Source: Nocardia donostiensis
GTDB taxonomy: Bacteria; Actinomycetota; Actinomycetes; Mycobacteriales; Mycobacteriaceae
DNA length: 64,000 nucleotides
Direction of reading: 5' to 3'
NCBI RefSeq assembly: GCF_002081715.1
Contig: NZ_MUKP01000020.1
Coordinates: 1 to 64,000, forward strand
The notes below the pieces were generated by a model. It made no database searches. It saw nothing but the letters and a program-made list of their open reading frames with translations, and was not told the DNA's origin. The translations under genes were made by a program, and so were the position numbers. Shown in pieces: positions 44,403-52,685 of the stretch. Numbering within the stretch: the first letter of the stretch is position 1; the number at the start of each line of letters is the position of its first letter.

Positions 44403-44428
44403 AATGTGCCATTGACAAATGGGACATT
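44403..44428 (+). promoter_or_regulatory. Operator overlapping a consensus -35 before the mymA-like operon
   Basis: AATGTGCCATT (44403-44413) and AATGGGACATT (44418-44428) are inverted repeats with 10 of 11 matches. TTGACA (44412-44417), a perfect -35, fills the centre. Seventeen bases on is a weak -10 (TGATGC, 44435-44440), which would put the transcript start at the ATG at 44449. Confidence 0.7.
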
Positions 44429-44448
44429 GCTCATTGATGCTGTGCGGT

Positions 44449-45444
44449 ATGACGGAAACCAGGTCAATGGCGACCTCGCAGGCAGTGCCTGTTTCCTCAT
44501 CGCTTCAGGCACGGCTTGCGGCCGCGGCATCGGTGGTGGGATTGCGCCAGATCAATGGCATACTGCCGCGCAACCGCATCGGTATCGGTGCCGGACGCGG
44601 GCTGATCGCGGCCACCATGGCCGCTTTCGGTCCCACCCTGCCCGGCGCCCACGTGACTCAGGTCCGCTCGGGCGGTGTGCGCGGCGAATGGGTTCGAGCG
44701 GCCGGGGTCGAGCACGGCGATCGCGCTGTCTACTACATTCACGGCAGCGGCTATGTGATCTGCTCGGCACGCACCCATCGGGGTTTGGCCTCCCGACTGT
44801 CCAAGGCCACCGGGCTACCGGTATTCGTCGTCGATTACCGGTTGGCTCCCGAGCATCGTTTTCCGGCCGCCGCTGACGATGTCGAGGCAGGCTACCGTTG
44901 GCTGCTCGCCAACGGCTACCAGGCCCACGATGTGGTCATCGGCGGCGACTCCGCGGGCTGCCACCTCGGATTGGACCTGCTGCTGCAGAACCTGCGCACC
45001 GGTATCGACCAGCCCGCAGGCGTCTTCATGTTCTCCCCGCTGATGGACCTGACCTTTGCTCTCGCCGAGCAGCAGGATCGGCTGCGCCGCGATCCCATGG
45101 CTCCCGCGTGGGTGGGGAAGCGACTGGTCGAGTTGTACACCACCGGGCAGTCGGCGACGTCGCCGCGGTTGCGGTTGACGATCCCGTCCGGGGCCGCGCT
45201 TCCACCGCTGTTCGTGCAGGCCAGTGCGGAAGAGATGCTGGCAGACGACGCCCGCCACCTGCGTGACATGGCAGTGGCGGCCGGTGCTCGCTGTGACCTC
45301 GAGCTGTGGCCCGGCCGGATCCATGTCTTCCAGGCGCTGCCACTGCTGGTTCCCGAAGCAGAACCGGCGCTACGGCGTACTGCGCATTTCGTCGCCTCCG
45401 CGCTCGCGGAGGCGGGAACCTCGGTCCGGGAGCGGGTGAGCTGA
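44449..45444 (+). CDS. HSL-family esterase, LipR-like
   Basis: 331 residues from the ATG at 44449. The in-frame ATG ten codons upstream lies inside the operator, so it is rejected; the chosen start appears leaderless. Oxyanion motif is HGSGY (99-103) rather than HGGGF, followed by YRLAPEHRFP, nucleophile Ser168 in GGDSAGCH, and a late His in GRIHVFQ. In the mycobacterial mymA operon LipR lies beside a SadH-type SDR and MymA, as here, and that operon is linked to fatty-acid changes in the acid-stressed envelope. Its natural ester substrate is unknown. Confidence 0.85.
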   Translation: MTETRSMATSQAVPVSSSLQARLAAAASVVGLRQINGILPRNRIGIGAGRGLIAATMAAFGPTLPGAHVTQVRSGGVRGEWVRAAGVEHGDRAVYYIHGSGYVICSARTHRGLASRLSKATGLPVFVVDYRLAPEHRFPAAADDVEAGYRWLLANGYQAHDVVIGGDSAGCHLGLDLLLQNLRTGIDQPAGVFMFSPLMDLTFALAEQQDRLRRDPMAPAWVGKRLVELYTTGQSATSPRLRLTIPSGAALPPLFVQASAEEMLADDARHLRDMAVAAGARCDLELWPGRIHVFQALPLLVPEAEPALRRTAHFVASALAEAGTSVRERVS

Positions 45445-45446
45445 TC

Positions 45447-46358
45447 GTGTGGATAGTGGACAATCTGATGACCGCGCTGGGCGCCGGGAGCCGGCGCACC
45501 TACGGTGCGAAAGCGATCGTGACCGGGGCAGGCAGCGGTATCGGACGCGCTTTCGCGCTCGAACTCGCGGCCCGCGGTGGTGAGGTGCTGTGCGTCGATA
45601 TCGATAAAGATCGTGCCGAGGACACTGTCCGGATGATCGAGCGGATACACGGCCGCACCGCGCACGCACTCTTCTGCGATGTATCCCAGCGTTCGGACGT
45701 GGAGAGTCTTGCCCTCCACGCGGAGCTGATCTTCCAGGACGCGCCGACCCTGGTGATCAACAACGCGGGCGTAGGGATCGGCGGAAAACCGGTGGGTGAT
45801 ATCGGTTTCGACGACTGGCAGTGGGCGTTGGGGATCAACCTGTGGGGTGTGGTGCACGGATGTGAGGTCTTCACTCCGCAGCTGCGGGCGAGCGGGCGGG
45901 GCGGCATCATCAATGTCGCCTCCGCGGCCGGGTTCGCCGCGGCGCCCGCCATGGCCGCCTACAACGTATCCAAGGCCGGGGTGCTGTCGTTGTCGGAGAC
46001 CATGGCCGCCGAATTGTCCGGCAGCGGCGTCGCGGTCACGGTGCTGTGTCCCACGTTCGTCAAAACCAATGTGGTCACCGACGGCCGGATCGCCGCCGGG
46101 GCGAGCCGGCTCGCCGACGAGCTCATGCGCTGGACCGGGTTCTCGCCCGAGCGGGTCGTCCGGATGACCCTCGATGCGCACGATCTCGGCCGGCTCTATG
46201 TGCTTCCTCAGCTCGATGCCCACGTCATCTGGCTGCTCAAGAGGCATTTCCCCGCGCTGTACGCCCACGCGGCCGGCCTGCTGAATCGTGCTCTGCCGCA
46301 AGAGGTTCCGGTACACGACCGCGTAACCGGCAACAGCACCGAAAAGACAGGAGTTTGA
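45447..46358 (+). CDS. SDR oxidoreductase, SadH-like
   Basis: 303 residues from the GTG at 45447, two bases after the esterase stop. TGAGSGIGRAFALEL, CVDIDKD (Asp after the second strand, so NAD(H) is likely), NNAGVG, catalytic NVASAAG and YNVSKAG. The C-terminal 40 residues (VIWLLKRHFPALYAHAAGLLN) form an amphipathic or membrane-touching tail that most SDRs lack but mycobacterial lipid SDRs such as SadH and Rv1543-type reductases have. Probably acts on long-chain or cyclic alcohols at the membrane. Confidence 0.85.
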   Translation: MWIVDNLMTALGAGSRRTYGAKAIVTGAGSGIGRAFALELAARGGEVLCVDIDKDRAEDTVRMIERIHGRTAHALFCDVSQRSDVESLALHAELIFQDAPTLVINNAGVGIGGKPVGDIGFDDWQWALGINLWGVVHGCEVFTPQLRASGRGGIINVASAAGFAAAPAMAAYNVSKAGVLSLSETMAAELSGSGVAVTVLCPTFVKTNVVTDGRIAAGASRLADELMRWTGFSPERVVRMTLDAHDLGRLYVLPQLDAHVIWLLKRHFPALYAHAAGLLNRALPQEVPVHDRVTGNSTEKTGV

Positions 46359-46359
46359 T

Positions 46360-47280
46360 ATGGCATTCGAATTCGACGATATGCTCGCCAAGATCAAGTC
46401 TCGGCAGTGGGCCCTGGCCGATATCGAGTGGGATGCCCCGGGCGCCGAGCTGATCGATCCCGACCTGCACGCCAAACTCAAACCCTTCATGGCCGATCTG
46501 ATGTGGATCGAGAACGTCGGTGCTCGCGGTTTCGCCGCCATGGCCAAGAAGGCCCCGACGCAGACCTTGAAGGAGATCTACCGCTACTTTCATGCCGAAG
46601 AACAACGGCACGCCAATGCCGAACTGGCGCTGATGCGACGCTGGGGCATGCTCGACGGCGACGAGATCCCCGAGCCGAACATCAACGTCAAGCTGGTGAT
46701 CGAATTCCTCGACAAGCATGCCGACGATATGTCGCTGTCGTTCCTCGGCACCGTCATCCCGATGCTCGAGGTCGCCCTCGACGGTGCGCTGATCAAGTTC
46801 GTCACCGACGAGATCAAGGATCCGGTCGCGCAGGAAGTCTTCAAGAAGATCAATGCCGATGAATCCCGGCACCTGGCCACCGATTACGCGGTGATGGAGC
46901 TACTGGGTCACGCGACGATGCGTAAATTGCTCATCGAGCTGGTGGGGGGCTGGGCCAAGCCATCGTTCATCGTCGGTGTGCTCAGTTACGTGCCGCTACT
47001 GAACAAAATGCGCGACAATATCGTCGCCATGGGGGTCGACGAGGAGAAGCTCTACTCGGCGATGCGACGTTTCAAAGCCGTCGGGGAACGCACACCGATC
47101 GCCAACCGGGTCCCGATGTACCAGATCGTCAAGAAACACAGCGACTGGGTGATCAACCGTAATCACCCGTACCACCTGTTCGCTGACGCGATGGTCAAGC
47201 TGACCGCGCGCTACCCGCAACGTCTCCTGCGGCCACAGCCCACGTGGTCGAAGGAACTGACCTACGAGCCTGTCGCATGA
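46360..47280 (+). CDS. Uncharacterised ferritin-like diiron protein
   Basis: 306 residues. It has the six ligands of a four-helix diiron carboxylate site with regular spacing: Glu51, then Glu81-x-x-His84 (EEQRH), Glu137, then Glu168-x-x-His171 (DESRH), i.e. 30 and 31 residues between Glu and ExxH in each helix pair. This is the pattern of bacterial diiron oxygenases such as AurF, acyl-ACP desaturases and the BMM alpha subunits. No export signal. It lies between the SadH-like SDR and the MymA-like monooxygenase and overlaps the latter by ATGA, so all four work together. An oxygenase or desaturase for the same lipid-like substrate is my inference; the exact family is not recognised. Confidence 0.8.
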   Translation: MAFEFDDMLAKIKSRQWALADIEWDAPGAELIDPDLHAKLKPFMADLMWIENVGARGFAAMAKKAPTQTLKEIYRYFHAEEQRHANAELALMRRWGMLDGDEIPEPNINVKLVIEFLDKHADDMSLSFLGTVIPMLEVALDGALIKFVTDEIKDPVAQEVFKKINADESRHLATDYAVMELLGHATMRKLLIELVGGWAKPSFIVGVLSYVPLLNKMRDNIVAMGVDEEKLYSAMRRFKAVGERTPIANRVPMYQIVKKHSDWVINRNHPYHLFADAMVKLTARYPQRLLRPQPTWSKELTYEPVA

Positions 47281-48797
47281 GCGCGGCCGTGGAGCCACTG
47301 GACGTGGCCATCATCGGTGCGGGCTTCGCCGGTATCGGCACCGCCATCCGGTTACGGCAGAAAGGCATCACCGACTTCGCGATCTTCGAACGCGACAGCC
47401 GCATCGGCGGTACCTGGCGCGACAACACCTATCCCGGTGCGGCCTGCGACATTCCGTCGCGGCTGTACTCCTACAGCTTCGCGCCGAACCCGGACTGGTC
47501 GCATACTTACTCCGGCAGCGCGGAGATCCTCGCCTACATCGAGTCGATGGTCGACGAGGCAGACATCCGCCCGCAGATCAGGTTCGACCACACCGTCACC
47601 GGCCTGGTGTTCGACGAGGACGCCGGACTGTGGGTCATCAGCTTCACCGGCCGCCGCCGGAAAGTACGGGCTCGTACTGTGGTGCTCGCCTCCGGACCGC
47701 TGTCCAATGCCGGATTCCCGGACATTCCGGGGCGCGACACCTACGAGGGGCACATGATGCACAGTGCCCGCTGGGATCACGACTACGACTTCACCGGCAA
47801 GAAGGTGGCCGTGGTCGGTACCGGGGCCAGCGCGGTACAGATCATCCCGGAACTCGTGCGCCAGGCCGGATCGGTGAAGGTGTTCCAACGCACCCCCGCC
47901 TGGGTGCTGCCGCGAGTCAACCGGCGCACCAACGCCGCAACCAAATGGCTCTACCGGCAGCTGCCGGTAGCCCAGTCGCTGGCCCGCGAGGCGTGGTTCT
48001 GGGGGCACGAATCGGTGGCGCTCGGCGTGGTCTGGAATTCACCGCTGACCCGGGTGGTCGAATCGGTGGCGCTACTGCACCTGCGCAGTCAGGTCGGTGA
48101 CCCGTGGCTGCGCCGCCAGCTGACCCCCGATTTCCGGGCCGGTTGCAAACGACTGCTGATGAGCAACGACTACTACCCGGCCCTGCAACGCGAGAATTGC
48201 AAGCTGATCACCTGGCCGATCGCGCGGATCTCGCCCCGGGGGATTCGTACGGCCGAAGGTATCGAGCACCGCTTCGACTGCATTGTCTTCGCCACCGGCT
48301 TCGATGTATCGAAGGCGGGCTCGCCGGTCCCGATCACCGGCCGAGGCGGGCGGGTACTCGCCGAGGAGTGGAGCGGCGGAGCGTATGCGTTCAAAAGCGT
48401 GACCGTTGCCGGTTACCCCAACTTGTTCCTGACCTTCGGACCGAACTCCGGGCCAGGGCACAACTCGGCATTGGTATACATGGAATCCCAGATCGAGTAC
48501 CTCACCGATGCGATCGGTGTCGTCCTCGAACGAGACCTGCACAGCTTCGAGGTGCGTCGCGACCGGCAGGACCGCTACAACGAGAAGCTGCAGCAGCGGT
48601 TGGCGGGCACGACATGGAATTCCGGGTGCCGCAGCTGGTATCTGACCGATGACGGGTTCAACGCCACCATGTACCCCGGGTTCGGAACACAGTACGCACA
48701 CCAGTTGGCGAGGGTCGATCTCGACGACTACCTCCTCACACCCCGCGGCTCGGAGATGCCGAGAGCCGGTACCCGAGCTGCCGTTACGCTCGGGTAA
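47277..48797 (+). CDS. Flavin-containing (Baeyer-Villiger-like) monooxygenase, MymA-like
   Basis: 506 residues from the ATG overlapping the previous stop; MymA has about 495. FAD motif GAGFAG near residue 14, BVMO-like fingerprint YEGHMMHSARW (Tyr where type I BVMOs have Phe), NADPH motif GTGASA. It carries FATGFDV near the C-terminal third, as in the EthA/MymA group. MymA-type enzymes oxidise ketones and thioethers. The esterase-SDR-diiron-MymA order suggests a route alcohol to ketone to ester to acid plus alcohol. The C-terminus is followed by a dyad TGCCCACC/GGTGGGCA (48816-48854). Confidence 0.87.
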   Translation: MSAAVEPLDVAIIGAGFAGIGTAIRLRQKGITDFAIFERDSRIGGTWRDNTYPGAACDIPSRLYSYSFAPNPDWSHTYSGSAEILAYIESMVDEADIRPQIRFDHTVTGLVFDEDAGLWVISFTGRRRKVRARTVVLASGPLSNAGFPDIPGRDTYEGHMMHSARWDHDYDFTGKKVAVVGTGASAVQIIPELVRQAGSVKVFQRTPAWVLPRVNRRTNAATKWLYRQLPVAQSLAREAWFWGHESVALGVVWNSPLTRVVESVALLHLRSQVGDPWLRRQLTPDFRAGCKRLLMSNDYYPALQRENCKLITWPIARISPRGIRTAEGIEHRFDCIVFATGFDVSKAGSPVPITGRGGRVLAEEWSGGAYAFKSVTVAGYPNLFLTFGPNSGPGHNSALVYMESQIEYLTDAIGVVLERDLHSFEVRRDRQDRYNEKLQQRLAGTTWNSGCRSWYLTDDGFNATMYPGFGTQYAHQLARVDLDDYLLTPRGSEMPRAGTRAAVTLG

Positions 48798-48903
48798 TCT
48801 CGACGCGCGAGATGGTGCCCACCCGCGGTGTTGTTGCGCACCCGGAGGTGGGCAACACATATTGTCGGTGATCGGCAGGGAGAAAGGGCGGGCGAGTAGC
48901 CGG

Positions 48904-49671
48904 ATGGCAGAGTATCGAATCGACGATCTCGCTCGTGCTGCCGGCACGACCGCCCGCAATGTGCGGGCCTACCAGGAACGCGGTTTGCTGCCGCCGCCCG
49001 TGCGCCGTAACGGCCGGGCGCTCATCTACGACGACACGCATCTGGCCCGGTTGAAGATCATCGATGCGTTGCTGCAGCGGGGTTTCACGACCGCCCATAT
49101 CGCCGATTTCATCACCAGTTGGGAAACCGGTAAAGACCTCACCGAGATCCTCGGTCTGCAGCAGGCCGTCACCGCCAGTTGGGGCACTCCTCGAGAACGC
49201 CTGCGGGTGCCCCGCGAATTGGTCGACACCTTTCTCGGCGATTCCGCGGAACGCCCGGTGGACAACACACAACTCGCTCGGCTTGCGGAGCTGGGCCTGG
49301 TGGTGCTGCACGAGGACACCGTCGAGATCACCCAGCCGGAGCTGCTGGAGATATTCGCCGAGCTACACGGCTACGGTTTCGGCTTGGCCGGGCTCGCCGA
49401 GCTGTATGCGGGAATGATCAAGCGAGTCGACGATATTGCGGAGCTCATGATCACCGCAGCCAAGGATCAGTTGGTGGACAAGCACGGTCCAGGCTGGCTG
49501 CCCGACTCCGATCGCGAAATCTCCGAAACCGCCGCAATGCTCAACCACCTGCGCGAACTCGGAGTTCGCGCCGTCCACGACAGCCTCGCCCAAGCGCTCG
49601 ACCGAACGCTGGCAGCACAATTGGGCGACTACCTCGCCGAGGCTGCGAGCCGGTATCGGGCCGAACGCTAG
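48904..49671 (+). CDS. MerR-family transcriptional regulator
   Basis: 255 residues from the ATG at 48904; the frame is open upstream but overlaps the monooxygenase and lacks a domain. N-terminal winged helix-turn-helix: YRIDDLARAAGTTARNVRAYQERGLLPPP, the classic MerR start (in parts: RIDDLARAAGTTARNVRAYQ), then RLKIIDALLQRGFTTAHIADFI. The rest is a helical effector domain without metal-binding Cys, so an organic ligand is likely. A dyad lies 50-88 bp upstream. It could regulate the mymA-like operon before it or the diiron monooxygenase operon after it. Confidence 0.88.
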   Translation: MAEYRIDDLARAAGTTARNVRAYQERGLLPPPVRRNGRALIYDDTHLARLKIIDALLQRGFTTAHIADFITSWETGKDLTEILGLQQAVTASWGTPRERLRVPRELVDTFLGDSAERPVDNTQLARLAELGLVVLHEDTVEITQPELLEIFAELHGYGFGLAGLAELYAGMIKRVDDIAELMITAAKDQLVDKHGPGWLPDSDREISETAAMLNHLRELGVRAVHDSLAQALDRTLAAQLGDYLAEAASRYRAER

Positions 49672-49726
49672 CGGCGCATGCCAGCCAACGTGTTTGCCCT
49701 GCTTGTCGTCCCGGTCCAAAGCCCAC

Positions 49727-49768
49727 CCGAGGCCCTGCTGGGAGTTCCGTTCCCGGACAGGGCCTCGG
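49727..49768 (+). terminator. Hairpin terminator after the MerR gene
   Basis: CCGAGGCCCTG (49727-49737) pairs perfectly with CAGGGCCTCGG (49758-49768), an 11-bp stem with a 20-base loop, followed by CGTTATT. Confidence 0.72.
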
Positions 49769-50120
49769 CGTTATTCGCCGGCATTCAGTTGTCGGCCATG
49801 TGATCTCGGCTTCGTAAGAATTCTCTATTTTTGTAGGCGACGACTCCGCTTTCGTACCCCAGGTTCGGGGCATGGGTGTCGGATATCGCTCTGCCCGTGA
49901 TCGGCGGCCTCGGCACCGGCTCGACAGCGGGCCGGTCGCACACGGCTGGCGAAATCGGGAGATCGACCCGGTGACAACACCTATTGCAGTGCGCTGACCA
50001 GGTATTTCTCCGAGTTGTCCAACTGGGTGACGCAAATTGTCCACGATGCGCACATCCAAAGACGTGGTCCATGCCACATCGTTTCCTCACAGTGATCTAC
50101 TCCACAGGCAGGAAACGTCC
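49769..50120 (+). promoter_or_regulatory. Leader of the aromatic monooxygenase operon, with direct repeats
   Basis: No gene is visible. AT-rich stretches (AAGAATTCTCTATTTTTG near 49818-49837) may be promoter DNA. TTGTCCA occurs twice, at 50015-50021 and 50037-50043, 22 bp apart start to start, i.e. on one face of the helix; this suggests a site for a dimeric activator 80-105 bp before the start codon. I could not assign a -10 with confidence. Confidence 0.4.
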
Positions 50121-50852
50121 ATGATCAGTGATTCACCTGCTGGCCCGACCAGCGCTCTGCATGCACCGCAGCTCATCGCGAACAGCCGAATGCTGTACCT
50201 GGTGTGGGTGCCTGCGGATCCGGACGCTGTCGAGAAGCTGGTGCCTGCGGGCCTGACGCCGCGCGAGGACCGGGCGTGCTACCTCAACCAGTACGTGGTC
50301 GACGATCCGCTGCAGACCTCGAACGGCGCGGCGTCGGTCGACTCGTTCGGTGCGTACTCCCTTACCTATCTGGGCGTCGACCTGGCCGACCTGGACACCG
50401 AGGCAGGTGTTCCGGCTCGGTGGTGGACGCACTACTTCAACAGCTCCGAGCCGATGAACCGCTACGCCGCCGAGCGCGGCGTGCCGACCGGGGCCGGACG
50501 TACCGAACTCGCGGTGACCGCAGACAAGGTCGTCGCGACCACCTTCCTGGAGGGAAGTCCGGCCATTCGGACCACGGCGCGGTTCGGTGCCGGGCCTGCT
50601 GTCCGCTCGACAGGGCAGCTGCGCTACATCACCCGCGACACCGACGGCTTCGTCAGTGGCCGGTATCCGTTCGTCGCAGATATGGTGCCCGGTTTCGAGG
50701 TCGAATCGCTGGAATTCCTCGACCCCACCCACGACGTCTATGCGCTGCGTCCCGCCGACCCGTTGGCGGTGACGTTCGGCTTCTACTCGCCCGACATCAC
50801 GTTCTGCTACCCGGGCGGCGAGGGCCCGCTGGGGAGCAGGCACGGCAGCTGA
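50121..50852 (+). CDS. Acetoacetate decarboxylase-fold protein lacking the Schiff-base lysine motif
   Basis: 243 residues from the ATG at 50121 behind CAGGAAACG. It has the acetoacetate-decarboxylase-like fold pattern: N-terminal MLYLVWVPADPDAVEKLVPAGLTP, CYLNQYVVDD, and the C-terminal ADPLAVTFGFYSPDITF. In true decarboxylases a GYPKK-type motif supplies the Schiff-base Lys. The equivalent place here reads AERGVPTGAG, with no Lys. It therefore should not be a standard decarboxylase; fold relatives act as aldolase-dehydratases or cyclases. It is the first gene of the monooxygenase operon, so it may process a ring or keto product of that enzyme. Function unknown. Confidence 0.7.
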   Translation: MISDSPAGPTSALHAPQLIANSRMLYLVWVPADPDAVEKLVPAGLTPREDRACYLNQYVVDDPLQTSNGAASVDSFGAYSLTYLGVDLADLDTEAGVPARWWTHYFNSSEPMNRYAAERGVPTGAGRTELAVTADKVVATTFLEGSPAIRTTARFGAGPAVRSTGQLRYITRDTDGFVSGRYPFVADMVPGFEVESLEFLDPTHDVYALRPADPLAVTFGFYSPDITFCYPGGEGPLGSRHGS

Positions 50853-50900
50853 TCCCACGAATCACCAGTCCCACCCGAAGTATCTCGAAGGAGCAACACG

Positions 50901-52397
50901 ATGGCACTACTCGATCGCAGCGCCTGGTACGACCTGGCGCGGACCACGGAGTGGACGCCGACCTATATCTCGGCCGACGAACTGTTCCCGCCGGAAATGA
51001 GTGGTGGCGAGGGGATCCCGGACGAGGCCTGGGCGACCTATGACGAGCCGTACAAGGTGTCCTACCGCGAGTACGTCGATGTGCAGCGGCAGAAGGATGC
51101 GGGCGCCTACTCGGTCAAGGCCGCGCTCGAGCGCAACGATCTGTACAACAAGGCCGACGCCGGGTGGATCTCCATCCTCAAGGAGCACTACGCTGCCGTC
51201 GCACTGGTGGAATACGGTGCCGCGCTGCAGGAGTCGCGTTTCGTTCGCTGGTCCAAGGCGCCGGGCCTGCGCAATATGGCCACCTTCGGGATGTTGGACG
51301 AGATGCGGCACGGCCAGATCCAGCTGTATTTCCCGCACGAGTACATCAACAAGGACCGGCAGTTCGACTGGTCGCATCAGACGATGTGGACGAACAACTG
51401 GGTGGCGCTGGGCGCCCGCCACTATTTCGACGACATCATGATGACCCGCGATGCCGTGGAGACCTCGATCTATGCGAACTTCGCATTCGAGACCGGATTC
51501 ACCAATCTCCAGTTCATCGGCCTGTCCGGTGATGCCGCCAACGCGGGCGACTACACCTTCTCCAAGCTGATCCAGAGCATTCAGTCCGACGAAGCCCGGC
51601 ATGCGCAGCTGGGGACTCCCTTGCTGCAGATGCTGATCGAGCACGGCCAGGTCGAGAAGGCGCAGAACCACATCGACGTGTCGTTCTGGCGGTCCTACCG
51701 GCTGTTCACCATCCTGTCGGGCATCCCGATGGACTACTACGTGCCGCTGGATGTGCGGGAGAGCTCCTTCAAGGAGTTCATGCAGGAGTGGATCGTTACG
51801 CAGTTCATCAAGTCGATCGAGGACCTGGGCCTGCGCAAGCCCTGGTACTGGGACATCTTCATGCGCGACCTCGACGAGCACCATCACGGCCAGCATCTGG
51901 GCACCTACTCGTGGCGGCCGACGCTGTGGTGGCATCCGGCTGCAGGCGTGAGCCCGGAGGAGCGGGACTGGCTCGAAGAGAAGTACCCCGGCTGGAACGA
52001 CACCTTCGGCAAGGTCTGGGACGTCATGATCGACAATTTCGTCAACGGGCGCGAAGACAAGACGATCCCGGGCACCCTGCCGATGACCTGCAACGTCTCT
52101 CAGCTCCCTATCGTGGGCACGCCTGGAAAGAGCCTGCAGGACAACACCCTCGTGCACGAAGGCCGCAAGTACCACTTCGCATCCGAGGTGGACAAGTGGA
52201 TCTTCGAGCAGAACCCGAACCGGTACAAGCACCACAAGAGCCTCATCGACCGCTTCCTCGGCGGCGAGATCCAGCCCGCCGACCTCGACGGTGTCCTCGA
52301 GTACATGGGTCTCGGCGTGGTCAGCGAGGGCGGCAACGACGCCCACAACTATGCCTGGCTCGACCACTACCGCAACAGCCTGGCAACGGCCGGCTGA
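50901..52397 (+). CDS. tmoA: Toluene-4-monooxygenase-type hydroxylase, alpha subunit
   Basis: 498 residues, collinear with Pseudomonas mendocina TmoA (about 500). The diiron ligands fall on the same numbers: Glu104, Glu134, His137 (DEMRH), Glu197, Glu231, His234 (DEARH). Thr201 (FETGFTN), Phe176, Phe196 and Phe205 of the pocket are kept. Residues 100, 102 and 103, beside the first ligand, are Val, Leu and Val (AAVALVEY), whereas TmoA has Ile, Val and Gly. The subunit binds O2 at two irons and hydroxylates an aromatic ring or similar substrate. ATG at 50901 follows GAAGGAG. All other T4MO components follow. Confidence 0.95.
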   Translation: MALLDRSAWYDLARTTEWTPTYISADELFPPEMSGGEGIPDEAWATYDEPYKVSYREYVDVQRQKDAGAYSVKAALERNDLYNKADAGWISILKEHYAAVALVEYGAALQESRFVRWSKAPGLRNMATFGMLDEMRHGQIQLYFPHEYINKDRQFDWSHQTMWTNNWVALGARHYFDDIMMTRDAVETSIYANFAFETGFTNLQFIGLSGDAANAGDYTFSKLIQSIQSDEARHAQLGTPLLQMLIEHGQVEKAQNHIDVSFWRSYRLFTILSGIPMDYYVPLDVRESSFKEFMQEWIVTQFIKSIEDLGLRKPWYWDIFMRDLDEHHHGQHLGTYSWRPTLWWHPAAGVSPEERDWLEEKYPGWNDTFGKVWDVMIDNFVNGREDKTIPGTLPMTCNVSQLPIVGTPGKSLQDNTLVHEGRKYHFASEVDKWIFEQNPNRYKHHKSLIDRFLGGEIQPADLDGVLEYMGLGVVSEGGNDAHNYAWLDHYRNSLATAG

Positions 52398-52424
52398 TCC
52401 CCCGTTCACCAAGGAGACACAGCC

Positions 52425-52685
52425 ATGGCACCATTCCCCATTTCCTCGAAGTTCCACGGTGACTTCGTCCTCAAGCTCGTTGCGGTCGACACCGACAACA
52501 CGATCGACGAGGTCGCCGCGGCGGCGGCCGAGCACTCGGTCGGCATCCATGTCCCCGATCAGCCAGGGAAGGTCATCCGCGCGCGGGCCCAAGACGCCGA
52601 TGCACCGTTCCCCCGGGATATGAAGCTGTCCGACACAGGGCTCGAGCCGACCGACACCATCGAGTTCTACTTCAGCGAGGTCTAG
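52425..52685 (+). CDS. tmoB: T4MO-type hydroxylase, gamma subunit
   Basis: 86 residues against 84 in TmoB. FPISSKFHGDFVLKLVAVD, then PRDMKLSDTGLEPTDTIEFYF aligns with the ubiquitin-like gamma subunit (TmoB ends in PRDM(T)...SGLNPTEVIDVVF). It packs on the alpha subunit and is needed for the alpha2beta2gamma2 hydroxylase; it has no catalytic role of its own. ATG at 52425 follows AAGGAGAC, and the stop codon abuts the next start. Confidence 0.9.
   Translation: MAPFPISSKFHGDFVLKLVAVDTDNTIDEVAAAAAEHSVGIHVPDQPGKVIRARAQDADAPFPRDMKLSDTGLEPTDTIEFYFSEV

Noticed and set aside
44916-46547. 543-codon minus-strand open frame opposite the esterase and SDR genes
   Set aside because: Antisense shadow; it crosses three real genes and an intergenic boundary.
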